From Pseudomonadota bacterium (lineage in GTDB: Bacteria > Pseudomonadota > Gammaproteobacteria > Burkholderiales > Burkholderiaceae), in the NCBI GenBank assembly GCA_023441105.1, contig JAEZQX010000579.1, positions 1-40,300 of the forward strand: a DNA stretch of 40,300 nucleotides. Direction: 5' to 3'. The first letter of the stretch is position 1. Each line of letters starts with the position of its first letter. Of the stretch, positions 28,005 to 35,454 are shown piece after piece. A program made the position numbers and the translations under genes. The notes beneath the pieces are model-generated. The model saw only the letters and a program-made list of their open reading frames with translations, searched no databases and was not told where the DNA came from.

Positions 28005-28033
28005 ATCATATTGGTTTTCGACAGCTCCGTCAT
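28005..28033 (-). promoter_or_regulatory. Putative promoter of the CT2-BCCP-carboxylase operon
   Basis: Reading the minus strand, TATGAT (28010 down to 28005) is a good -10 element, preceded after 17 bases by ATGACG (28033 to 28028), a 4/6 match to -35. The start point would lie near 27998, about 70 bases before the CT2 ATG. Operator site 4 lies about 30 bases upstream of this -35. No other promoter is obvious on this strand between the divergent operons. Confidence 0.4.
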
Positions 28034-28056
28034 GCGGATCGTTTGTCCTAACCACA

Positions 28057-28070
28057 GATTGTTGACAAGC
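28057..28070. promoter_or_regulatory. GntR-type operator (site 4)
   Basis: GATTGTTGACAAGC contains the core TTGT-TG-ACAA at 28059-28068, a near-perfect inverted repeat like the palindrome at 7804-7817. It lies in the 292-base divergent region between the carboxylase operon (left) and the DctPQM operon (right), 66 bases from site 5. That spacing is about six helical turns, which would allow looping or cooperative binding. Confidence 0.6.
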
Positions 28071-28124
28071 AGCATGTCCTTTGTCGAGGGTAGGGCGTTG
28101 TGCGGCGCGAAAATGAACGTCTTC

Positions 28125-28157
28125 TCGTTGACAATCGTCAGGCGCCACTCCTACACT
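28125..28157 (+). promoter_or_regulatory. Promoter of the DctPQM operon with GntR-type operator (site 5)
   Basis: A perfect -35 TTGACA (28128-28133), an 18-base spacer and TACACT (28152-28157, 4/6) form a sigma70-type promoter pointing to the DctP gene at 28219. The operator-like TCGT-TG-ACAA (28125-28134) coincides with the -35 element, so a bound regulator would exclude RNA polymerase. Confidence 0.6.
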
Positions 28158-28218
28158 GCCCGGCACCAAGGCGTCGGTGCGCGGCTTGCCACTCGACAGC
28201 TTCGATGAGGAGACGACA

Positions 28219-29244
28219 GTGAAGAACTCTGCGTTACGGAAGGTCGCGTCGGCCGCCCTGGGAGCCGCTGTCGTGGCGGCAAGTCTTCTCTCCGGCGGCG
28301 ATGCTGCCGCCCAGGCGAAAGCCAGGATGTCGTTTCACTGGGGGACCGACCACGAGAGCGCGGTCATGTCCACCAAGCTCGCCAATCTCGTCAACGAGCG
28401 CAGCGGCGGGAAGCTGCACATCGACGTCTTCCCCAGCGGCCAGCTGTACACCATCCGCCAGATAACCGGCGCCTTGTCTGCCGGCTCGGTCGAGATCGGC
28501 GGCGTGGTCACCTTCAACCAGCTCCCGTCGATCGACAAGGACTGGAACATCTTCGCGTTCCCCAATCTCTGGCAGAGCATCGAGCAGCAGCGGCGATTCC
28601 TGGCCGAGACCAAGGAAGGGCGGGAGCTGCGCGAGCGGGTCCTGAAGAAGGCCAATCTCGTGCCTATCGCCTTCGTTCCCGTCGGCCCCTATGTCACCTT
28701 CAGCACCAAGAGCGATCTGAGCACGCTCGAGAGCATGAAGGGTCTCAAGGCCCGCTCGCTGGCATCGAACGAGCGCCCGGGCTATGCGGCGCGCGGCATG
28801 AACGTCGTCTCGCTCTCCACCGAAGAGGTATACCAGGCGCTGCAGAACGGGATGATCGACACGCTCTCGACCGTGCCGACCGCCGTCAAGGCGTATGCCT
28901 GGTGGGATCATCTGAAGTTCGCGCAACTGCCTTACGCCATCTATGCCGACGCCGAGCTGATGGCGAACGCCACCTGGTTCAACGGGCTCTCCAAGGACCT
29001 GCAGGAACTGGTGATCGCGGTAGGTCGCGAGATCAGCAAGGAAGCCACCGACATCTCGCTCGCCAACAACGCCGCCGTCCTGAAGGAGATGGAAGCGAAG
29101 CATGGCGGCAAGATCACCGAGCTGAAGGGCGACGTGCTCGAGCAGTTCCGCAAGCTCGACCGCGAGAAGACGGTTCCGGAGCTGGCCAAGCAGGTATCTC
29201 CCGAGATCCTCGCCGCGGCGCGGCGCTTCGTCGAGTCCAAATAG
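28219..29244 (+). CDS. TRAP transporter solute-binding protein (DctP family)
   Basis: Periplasmic receptor of a DctPQM TRAP transporter, 341 residues. The GTG start at 28219 follows a strong GAGGAG site, giving a normal signal peptide (hydrophobic segment about 10-27, cleavage near AAAQ). The mature protein has the DctP fold: MSFHWGTDHESA near the N-terminus, the VFPSGQLYTIRQ motif, and KGLKARSLASNERPGYAARGMN, where the second half contains the Arg that in this family typically binds the ligand carboxylate (Arg in the LKARS segment). First gene of a plus-strand operon with DctQ, DctM and an unrecognised membrane protein. Confidence 0.9.
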   Translation: MKNSALRKVASAALGAAVVAASLLSGGDAAAQAKARMSFHWGTDHESAVMSTKLANLVNERSGGKLHIDVFPSGQLYTIRQITGALSAGSVEIGGVVTFNQLPSIDKDWNIFAFPNLWQSIEQQRRFLAETKEGRELRERVLKKANLVPIAFVPVGPYVTFSTKSDLSTLESMKGLKARSLASNERPGYAARGMNVVSLSTEEVYQALQNGMIDTLSTVPTAVKAYAWWDHLKFAQLPYAIYADAELMANATWFNGLSKDLQELVIAVGREISKEATDISLANNAAVLKEMEAKHGGKITELKGDVLEQFRKLDREKTVPELAKQVSPEILAAARRFVESK

Positions 29245-29280
29245 CGCATCGCGCTCGTTTCGCTCCAATCCCGGATCCTC

Positions 29281-29799
29281 GTGCGCATCTTCGAGGCCTA
29301 CCAGCGGCTGAATGACCTGATCGAGGCCGGCATTCTGGCCTTCACCGCCCTGATGGTCGCCGTCATCGTGCTCCTGCCGGTGGCTGCCGTCGCGGTGCGC
29401 CTGGTGACCGGGGAGGGGTATTCGTTTCTGGCCGAGACCGCCCCGCAGCTGGTGCCATGGGTGGTGTTTCCAATGGTTGGGGTCCTCCTTCGCCGGGATG
29501 GCCATATCGGCGTGGACATGCTTCCGCATTTCCTGGAGGGCCGCTCGCTCGTCCTGTTGCGCGCGGTCGTTTTCGCGATCTGCATCCTCGCCACCATCGC
29601 GATGGCGATCTTCGGCGCGCGCACCACGGCGTTCTTCGCCACGCTGGGGCAGCTGACGACAACCGAGATCGAATTCCCCGTCTGGTATCTCTACGTTGCG
29701 TACCCCTTCGGCTTTGTGCTCGCCGCGAACTTCTGCCTGGAGAGTCTGATCGGCGAGGTGCTCGGTCGCCGCCGGCAATCGATCGGGAGCGCCTGGTGA
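29281..29799 (+). CDS. TRAP transporter small permease subunit (DctQ family)
   Basis: Four-helix small subunit of 172 residues. Hydrophobic segments lie at about 19-42, 54-70, 90-110 and 132-152, and the second is followed by the HIGVDMLP stretch typical of DctQ. GTG 29281 is the start; no ATG is near. The stop overlaps the GTG start of DctM by 4 bases, implying coupled translation of the two membrane subunits. Confidence 0.88.
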   Translation: MRIFEAYQRLNDLIEAGILAFTALMVAVIVLLPVAAVAVRLVTGEGYSFLAETAPQLVPWVVFPMVGVLLRRDGHIGVDMLPHFLEGRSLVLLRAVVFAICILATIAMAIFGARTTAFFATLGQLTTTEIEFPVWYLYVAYPFGFVLAANFCLESLIGEVLGRRRQSIGSAW

Positions 29800-31058
29800 C
29801 GGTCTACGTGCTGCTGTCGCTTGCTGCGATGCTGCTCTCCGTGCCGCTGTTCCTGGTCTTCGGGATCGGATCCGCCGCGATCGCGCTGGACGTGCTCGGG
29901 CTTCCCGGCCACACGCTGATGCAGGTCTCGCTAGACGCGATGACCAAGCAGGTCCTCGTGGCGATACCCATCTTCATATTCGCGGGCGCCCTGATGCTGC
30001 ATGGTGGCGCAGCCCATCGGCTCGTGGCCTTCGGCATGGCCGCGGTCGGACACCTGCCGGGGGGGATGGCGCTGGCCTTGATCCTGTCGATTGGCGTCTT
30101 CAGTGCCATCTCGGGATCGATCCTCGCATCCATCGTTGCGATCGGCTCGGTACTCATGCCGGCGATGGTCCGCAACGGCTATCCGCGGCCGTTCGTGGTC
30201 GTCCTCACGGCGGCAGCCGCGTTGATCGACGCATTGATACCGCCCAGCAATACGGCGATCATCTACAGTGCACTGACGCACGTCCCCGTCGCCAGGACTT
30301 TCGCCGCCGGTGTGCTTCCCGGCCTGGTGCTGATGACGTTGCTGCTGGCCTACGCGATGTGGTACTGCCGGGCCATGCCCCGTCCGCCCAAGGCGCCGCT
30401 TCGCGAGCGCTGGAGGGCGTTGCTGGCCGCCTTGCCGTCGCTGCTGATGCCCGTCCTGATACTGGGCGGCCTGTATCGCGGGCTGATGACCCCCGCGGAG
30501 TCGGCTTCGGTCGCCAGCGTCTACGCTCTGCTCCTCGGGCTGTTCGTCTACCGCGAGCTCACCTGGAAGGGGCTCGTGCAGTCGCTGTACTCTACCGCGC
30601 AGACCACCACTGCCATCTTTGCCATCATCGCGATGGCGGTCTATTTCTCCATCATCATCACCTACACCAAGACACCGCAGGCGATCATCGACTTCTTCGT
30701 TGCCTACAGCATCGGTCCGCTGACGTTCATGCTGCTGGCGGGCCTGGTGTACCTGATACTGGGGACCTTCCTCGAGGTCGTGCCGATCTTCTACCTCACG
30801 GTTCCGGTCTTCTTTCCGATCTGCCAGCTTCTCAAGATCGACCCCTTGCAGTTCTATGTCTACATGACGGGCCTCGTGGGGCTCGGCATGCTGACGCCGC
30901 CGGTCTGCGTCGGGGTCTATACGGCTGCCTCGATCATCAGGGAGCCGCCGAACCGGGCGTTCGTCGCGGTTCCCGGCTTCATCCTGGTCGGGCTGGTCTA
31001 CGCGCTCATCATACTGGCCGCTCCATGGCTCGCAACCTGGCTTCCGGGTCTCATGTAG
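29796..31058 (+). CDS. TRAP transporter large permease subunit (DctM family)
   Basis: Twelve-helix channel subunit, 420 residues. Family motifs are readable: VAIPIFIFAGALMLHGG (about 47-63), the ISGSILASIVAIGSVLMPAM region, ALIDALIPPSNTAIIYS, TPAESASVASVYALLLG and GLGMLTPPVCVGVYTAASI near the end. The GTG start at 29796 overlaps the DctQ stop. It drives Na+- or H+-coupled uptake of the ligand held by the receptor at 28219. Confidence 0.92.
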   Translation: MTVYVLLSLAAMLLSVPLFLVFGIGSAAIALDVLGLPGHTLMQVSLDAMTKQVLVAIPIFIFAGALMLHGGAAHRLVAFGMAAVGHLPGGMALALILSIGVFSAISGSILASIVAIGSVLMPAMVRNGYPRPFVVVLTAAAALIDALIPPSNTAIIYSALTHVPVARTFAAGVLPGLVLMTLLLAYAMWYCRAMPRPPKAPLRERWRALLAALPSLLMPVLILGGLYRGLMTPAESASVASVYALLLGLFVYRELTWKGLVQSLYSTAQTTTAIFAIIAMAVYFSIIITYTKTPQAIIDFFVAYSIGPLTFMLLAGLVYLILGTFLEVVPIFYLTVPVFFPICQLLKIDPLQFYVYMTGLVGLGMLTPPVCVGVYTAASIIREPPNRAFVAVPGFILVGLVYALIILAAPWLATWLPGLM

Positions 31059-32359
31059 CAGGCGGTGCGCTGTTCATGGTGTTGTGGCTCCTGGTCGTCG
31101 CCGACCTGGGTTTGCAGGCACCTGTCCTGAAGCGGGCGAGCGAGGTGATCCTCGCATTGCTGATCCTGCAGGCCGGCTGGCGGGCAAGCATCCATATCCG
31201 GCTCCTGGCGGCGGTCCTGGCCGGCTCCACTGCCCTGATCGCCTGGCGGGCGGGCGATTGGCACGCGGTCGATCGCGGGCTTGCTTCGGCAGCAGCCGTC
31301 GCGGCGTTCCTGCCCGTGATCGTCCTGCTGCGCGCGACCGTCGAGCTGAGTCCCGCGATCGGCGCGGTCCGGGAGCGGCTCACCCGCATGTCGGATGCGG
31401 AGCGCAAAGCCTGGATGACAGGCGGAGCGCACCTGCTCGCGTCCATCCTGACGCTTGGCTTCGTATCGGTGCAGCGGCCGATGTTGCCGGAGCGACTCGA
31501 CCCTGGCGAGCGGCTGTCATTGGCTGAATGCGGCGTGCGCGGTTTGTGTCTGTCGGTTCTCTGGTCGCCGTTCTTCGTGGCCGCCGCGATCGCGGGCCAA
31601 CTCGTGCCGGGCGTCAGGGTGTGGCAGACGGTGGCAATCGGGCTCGGGCTGGCCGTTCTGGGCGGGGTGGTGGCGCATGTCATGTTCAACCGCGCGCTGG
31701 ATATGGCCTCGTTCCTCAGGGCCTTGCGCAGGCTGCTGCCGATCTTCCTGCCTACTGCCCTGCTGGTCGGGGCGGTGGTCGTGCTCAGCTCAGTCACTGG
31801 TTGGAACGTCCTGCAGTCGGTGGTGGTGATGATTCCGGTGGTCTGCATCTCGTACGCATGCTGGCATTCGGTGCGGGGGCTGCCTGTCTTGCTGTCCCGG
31901 GTGGCGCTGGGGGCCGGTCGGATGACGGACGAAGTCCTGATCCTGACCGTCTCGCTGGTGTTTTCCGGGGCGATGGCCGGCATGTCGTTACCCGCCGGCG
32001 TGTCGCAAGGGCTTGCTGCGCTGGTGGACCATCCCTGGCTGATCATCACGCTGGAAGTGTCCCTGATCGGGCTCCTCGGCGTGCTCGGTCTGCATCCGCT
32101 GGTGACTGCCGGCGTGGTGATACCGGTCACGGTCTCGATGGGCATGCCCATCGCGCCGCCGGTGCTCGCCCATGTGGTCATCCTCGCCTGGTCGCTGAGC
32201 GGAATGATCGCGGCCTGGACGCTGCCCGTGGTCGTCACGGCGGCCGCCTTCGACATGCCGGTGCGACAGCTCGTGTTCGGAGCCAACGTGCGGTTCGTCG
32301 TCGTTTTCGGGCTGGCGGCGTGCGGCGCGCTGTCGCTGCTCAACGCAATGCTGCGCTGA
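31025..32359 (+). CDS. Unrecognised multi-spanning membrane protein in a TRAP operon
   Basis: I do not recognise this family. From ATG 31025 it has 444 residues (427 from ATG 31076, which has a slightly better upstream GCAGGCGG but starts at the first helix). About 11-13 hydrophobic segments are visible. Polar loops include VRERLTRMSDAERKAWMT near 120-140 and ERLDPGERLSLAECG near 160. The second half has the pattern of an ion-transporter-type carrier: MSLPAGVSQGLAAL, a Gly/Pro-bearing TAGVVIPVTVSMGMPIAPPVL and WSLSGMIAAWTLPVVVTA. It overlaps the DctM end by up to 34 bases and is followed after 76 bases by the CoA-ligase pair. It could be an extra carrier, exporter or permease partner of the TRAP system; function open. 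Confidence 0.75.
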   Translation: MARNLASGSHVAGGALFMVLWLLVVADLGLQAPVLKRASEVILALLILQAGWRASIHIRLLAAVLAGSTALIAWRAGDWHAVDRGLASAAAVAAFLPVIVLLRATVELSPAIGAVRERLTRMSDAERKAWMTGGAHLLASILTLGFVSVQRPMLPERLDPGERLSLAECGVRGLCLSVLWSPFFVAAAIAGQLVPGVRVWQTVAIGLGLAVLGGVVAHVMFNRALDMASFLRALRRLLPIFLPTALLVGAVVVLSSVTGWNVLQSVVVMIPVVCISYACWHSVRGLPVLLSRVALGAGRMTDEVLILTVSLVFSGAMAGMSLPAGVSQGLAALVDHPWLIITLEVSLIGLLGVLGLHPLVTAGVVIPVTVSMGMPIAPPVLAHVVILAWSLSGMIAAWTLPVVVTAAAFDMPVRQLVFGANVRFVVVFGLAACGALSLLNAMLR

Positions 32360-32376
32360 CCGGGTCGCATGTCTTC

Positions 32377-32386
32377 TTGTCAACAA
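32377..32386. promoter_or_regulatory. GntR-type operator (site 6)
   Basis: TTGT-CA-ACAA, flanked on the right by TC so that the complement reads GATTGTTGACAAG as at site 4. It lies in the 76-base gap between the unknown membrane protein and the succinyl-CoA-synthetase-like pair, 50 bases before the ATG. This suggests that the ligase genes have their own regulated promoter besides read-through from the TRAP operon. I see no strong -10 element. Confidence 0.55.
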
Positions 32387-32435
32387 TCCGAATCTGAGCG
32401 AGCATTCATGACAGTGCCCGATACTGGAATCTGAC

Positions 32436-33656
32436 ATGCGGTTACTCGAGGACTCGGCGAAGGAAGCATTGCGGTCGAGAGGCCTGGCGGTTCCCGCCGG
32501 CATGGCGGCCACCAGCGCGGCGGATGCCGGCCTGGCGGCCGCAAGCCTGGCGCCGGCGAGCGGTCGGGTGGCCGTCAAGGCGTTGGTCGCCGCGGGACGC
32601 CGCGGCAAGGCCGGCGCCGTCGAGCTTTGCGAAGCTGGCGCTGCTGCAGCGTCGGCATCGCGCATCCTGGGCAGGGAGGTGGCCGGCCAGCGTGTCAGCA
32701 AGGTTTACGTCGAGGAAGCCGTCGGCATCGCCGCCGAGCTTTACCTGAGCTTCGTCTTCGGGCCCCTGCGGCCGCGCGTGGTCGTGTCGCGACATGGCGG
32801 TGTCGATATCGAGCAGGTCGCGCATGACAATCCCGCGGCCATCGTGACGTTCGAGGTGGACCCGCAAGCAGGCCTGAAGCCGTGGCAAGCCGCTGCCCTC
32901 TGGGATGAGGCTGGGGTTCCGGGTCACCTGCTGCCGAAGCTCGCCGAGATCACGGTGAGCTTGTATGGCGCCTTCTGCGCCTGCGATGCATTGATGCTGG
33001 AGGTCAATCCGCTCGTCGTGACCACCGAGGGCGGGCTGTCGGTGGTCGGCACCATGATGGAGGTGGATGACAACGCGCTTTTCCGGCATCCGGCATGGGA
33101 GTCGGCCGCGCAGGAAAGCGCCGGGCCCGGTGGACGGCCGCTGACGCCAGGCGAGCGTGCCGTCGCGGAGGCGAACCGACGGTTTCCCGGGGGCGCCACC
33201 CGCTACATCGAGCTGGATGGCGACATCGGGCTCCTGGTCTCGGGCGGCGGAGCCAGCCTCTACCAGCACGACCTGATCCTTCAGTTCGGTGGCCGTCCGG
33301 CCAACCATACCGACTTCAGCCCGACCCCCACCCCGGACAAGCAGGTGGCGGTGCTGGATACGATCTTTGCCAATCCGAGGGTCCGCGGCCTGCTGATCGG
33401 CTGCAATTTCCTGCAACTGGTGCGTTGCGACCTGATGATCGAGGCGCTGGCAATCTCGCTGCGGAACAACCGCATCGATCCGCGCACATTCCCCATCGTG
33501 ATCCGGCTGTTCGGGCCGGCGGAGGCGGAGGCGCGCCAGCTCGCGGCGCAGTTTCCGGGCATCCGCTACCTGCCGCGGGGAGCAAGCCTCGCCGACGCCT
33601 GCCGCGAGATCGTCCAGGCTGTCGCCTCGCTGCCTGCGCAGGAGCCTGCACGATGA
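32436..33656 (+). CDS. Divergent succinyl-CoA-synthetase-like beta subunit (ATP-grasp)
   Basis: Nucleotide-binding subunit of an acid:CoA ligase, 406 residues. The N-terminal ATP-grasp has AVKALVAAGRRGKAGAV (about 46-62) for the usual VVKAQ...GGRGKAGG, and the metal-site motif EVNPLVV (189-195). The Asp that in SucC sits in the following LDGK segment and binds Mg is replaced by Gly (about 205, in VVGTMMEV). In the C-terminal domain the SucC-type NGAGLAMATMD is replaced by SGGGASLYQHD (269-279), followed by GGRPANHTDF, a pattern closer to ATP-citrate-lyase or citryl-CoA-synthetase subunits. It overlaps the alpha-type subunit gene by 4 bases. Probably an active ligase for a different acid, such as a malate- or citrate-like substrate; uncertain. 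Confidence 0.8.
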   Translation: MRLLEDSAKEALRSRGLAVPAGMAATSAADAGLAAASLAPASGRVAVKALVAAGRRGKAGAVELCEAGAAAASASRILGREVAGQRVSKVYVEEAVGIAAELYLSFVFGPLRPRVVVSRHGGVDIEQVAHDNPAAIVTFEVDPQAGLKPWQAAALWDEAGVPGHLLPKLAEITVSLYGAFCACDALMLEVNPLVVTTEGGLSVVGTMMEVDDNALFRHPAWESAAQESAGPGGRPLTPGERAVAEANRRFPGGATRYIELDGDIGLLVSGGGASLYQHDLILQFGGRPANHTDFSPTPTPDKQVAVLDTIFANPRVRGLLIGCNFLQLVRCDLMIEALAISLRNNRIDPRTFPIVIRLFGPAEAEARQLAAQFPGIRYLPRGASLADACREIVQAVASLPAQEPAR

Positions 33657-34555
33657 GCATCCTGATCGACGAGAGCACCCGTGTCCTGGTGCAAGGCGCC
33701 ACCGGCAACCAGGCCCGGTTCGACATGCGTTACTGCCTCGAGTACGGCACCAACATCGTCGCCGGGGTGACGCCCGGGCGCGGCGGCGAGGTCGTCGAGG
33801 GAGTCCCCATCTTCAACACCGTGGCCGCCGCCGTTCGTAGCACGGGCGCCAACGCCACCGCCATCTACGTCCCTGCCAGGGCGGTCCCGGACGCGATCGC
33901 GGAGGCGCTGGACGGGGGACTGCGCATGTTGCTGGCGCTTGCCGAAAACGTGCCCCGCCACGACGCCGCCCGGACCGTGGCCGCGGTGCGCGGCGCCGGA
34001 GCCAGTCTGGTGGGTTTCAACACCAACGGCCTCATCTCGCCGGGCAAGTGCAAGATGGGTGGGATCGGCGGGGACCGACCACAGGATATCTACGCCCCCG
34101 GGCGCATTGGCGTGTGCTCCAGGTCCGGCGGCATGTCCGCGGAGATCTGCTTCACCCTCAAGCAGGCAGGGCTGGGTGCGTCGACATGTGTCTCGATGGG
34201 CGGCGATCCGATCGTCGGTCTGCGCGTCGTCGAGGTCCTGAGAATGTTCGAGGCCGATCCGCAGACCGATGCCTGCGTCATCTATGGCGAGCCGGGGGGC
34301 TCGCACGAAGCCGAAGTGGCCATGGCCGTGCGCGAGGGCGAGATCCGCAAGCCGGTGATTGCCCTGATCGTGGGTGCCTTCCAGGAGGCCTATCCGCAGG
34401 GCGCTTCCTTCGGCCACGTGGCCGCCATGATCCAGGGGCACGACGACAGCGCCACCGCCAAGCGGCGGTTGCTGCGGGAGTCGGGCGTCAGGGTTGCCGA
34501 AACCCTCGACGAGATACCCGGGCTGCTCGCCGCCTCCGCCGGTCAGATCCGATAG
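33653..34555 (+). CDS. Succinyl-CoA-synthetase-like alpha subunit
   Basis: CoA-binding and phosphohistidine subunit, 300 residues, the usual SucD length. It follows SucD closely in the first half: SILIDESTRVLVQGATGNQ, VAGVTPGRGGE, AIYVPA and the STCVSMGGDPI block. The phospho-His candidate is His255 in SFGHVAAM, and the assisting Glu in YGEPGGS (213) is kept. The GPNCPG segment of SucD, near bound CoA, reads GFNTNG here (121-126), so the Cys is missing, in keeping with the divergent partner. It starts in a 4-base overlap with the beta subunit and converges on the amidohydrolase gene with a 13-base overlap. Confidence 0.85.
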   Translation: MSILIDESTRVLVQGATGNQARFDMRYCLEYGTNIVAGVTPGRGGEVVEGVPIFNTVAAAVRSTGANATAIYVPARAVPDAIAEALDGGLRMLLALAENVPRHDAARTVAAVRGAGASLVGFNTNGLISPGKCKMGGIGGDRPQDIYAPGRIGVCSRSGGMSAEICFTLKQAGLGASTCVSMGGDPIVGLRVVEVLRMFEADPQTDACVIYGEPGGSHEAEVAMAVREGEIRKPVIALIVGAFQEAYPQGASFGHVAAMIQGHDDSATAKRRLLRESGVRVAETLDEIPGLLAASAGQIR

Positions 34556-35442
34556 ATCCGTTCCGCTGTCGCACGCAGGAGCGCGCGCTGCTCATCCTGC
34601 GAGAAGTCCCGGATGATCTCGCGATAGGCACCCCACAGCCGGTCGTAGGTCGCCATCAGGCGGTCGACCGGGAAGTTCGACCCGAACATCGCCCGCTCGG
34701 GGCCGAACCATTCGATCGGCTGCAGGACGTACGGCCTGACGGACTCCACGGTCCAATTCAGGTCCATCATGCCGTAGCCGGAGAGCTTGACGCAGATATT
34801 GGGACACTCCGCCAGCCGCTTCATCTCCCGGCGCCAGCCCTCGATGGCCTGCGGACTCCGTTCTGCGGGCATGCCGGCATGATCCAGGACGAATTGCAGG
34901 TCCGGGTAACGCCGGGCGAGCGCGCCGACCGCCGGCATCTGGTGGTAGTAGACCTGGACATCGAACGACCAGCCGTATTCCCGCAGGAGCCCGATGTTTC
35001 GACGCCATTCCTCATCCTCGAGGTAGTCGCGGTCGGCGCGATTCAGCACCGGGTCGGCATGGCGGTTCAGGACCTGGCGTATGCCGCGCATCTGCGGGTA
35101 GGCGGCATGGCGGTCCAGCCAGGCGCGCACGTCCGGCCAGCTGAAGTTCACGTACGCCACGATACCGGTCGGGATGCCCCCGCAGTGGGGGTCCGCTGCC
35201 AGCGCTGCGAGCCAGGACGTTTCCTTCACCGGGTCCGCGGCGTCGATGTTTGCCTGGACATGCACCGACTTGACCAACTGCTGGCCCTGCGCATCGGCAA
35301 GCAGGTCCTGCGGGAGGTAGTTCCTGCGCAGCGCAGACCAGTCCCCCCAGCCGCGATCATGCATCGGCCCGGACAGCATCGGGTAGTGATGCAAGCCCGG
35401 GTCCCAGAGATGGTGGTGCGAGTCGACAATCTCGGTGGCCAT
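34543..35442 (-). CDS. Amidohydrolase family 2 protein (COG3618 lactonase-like)
   Basis: Metal-dependent hydrolase of the amidohydrolase-2 group, 299 residues. The N-terminal metal motif is DSHHHLWD (7-14), the second-strand region reads KSVHVQANID, RGIRQVLNRH follows, then LDHAG and the terminal SNFPVDRL with the conserved Asp. This pattern matches sugar-lactonase/2-pyrone-4,6-dicarboxylate-lactonase-like members, suggesting that a lactone is opened to a hydroxy acid, but amide or decarboxylating substrates also occur in the family. It is the last gene of the CT3/TRAP operon, 12 bases after the DctP stop. Confidence 0.85.
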   Translation of the reverse strand: MATEIVDSHHHLWDPGLHHYPMLSGPMHDRGWGDWSALRRNYLPQDLLADAQGQQLVKSVHVQANIDAADPVKETSWLAALAADPHCGGIPTGIVAYVNFSWPDVRAWLDRHAAYPQMRGIRQVLNRHADPVLNRADRDYLEDEEWRRNIGLLREYGWSFDVQVYYHQMPAVGALARRYPDLQFVLDHAGMPAERSPQAIEGWRREMKRLAECPNICVKLSGYGMMDLNWTVESVRPYVLQPIEWFGPERAMFGSNFPVDRLMATYDRLWGAYREIIRDFSQDEQRALLRATAERIYRI

Positions 35443-35454
35443 GTCCGGGTGCCT

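Noticed and set aside
31051..32370. Minus-strand frame of 439 codons opposite the unknown membrane protein
   Set aside because: It is Thr/Ser/Arg-rich and hydrophilic, the expected complement of a hydrophobic membrane protein. The plus-strand frame has clear membrane helices and operon spacing.
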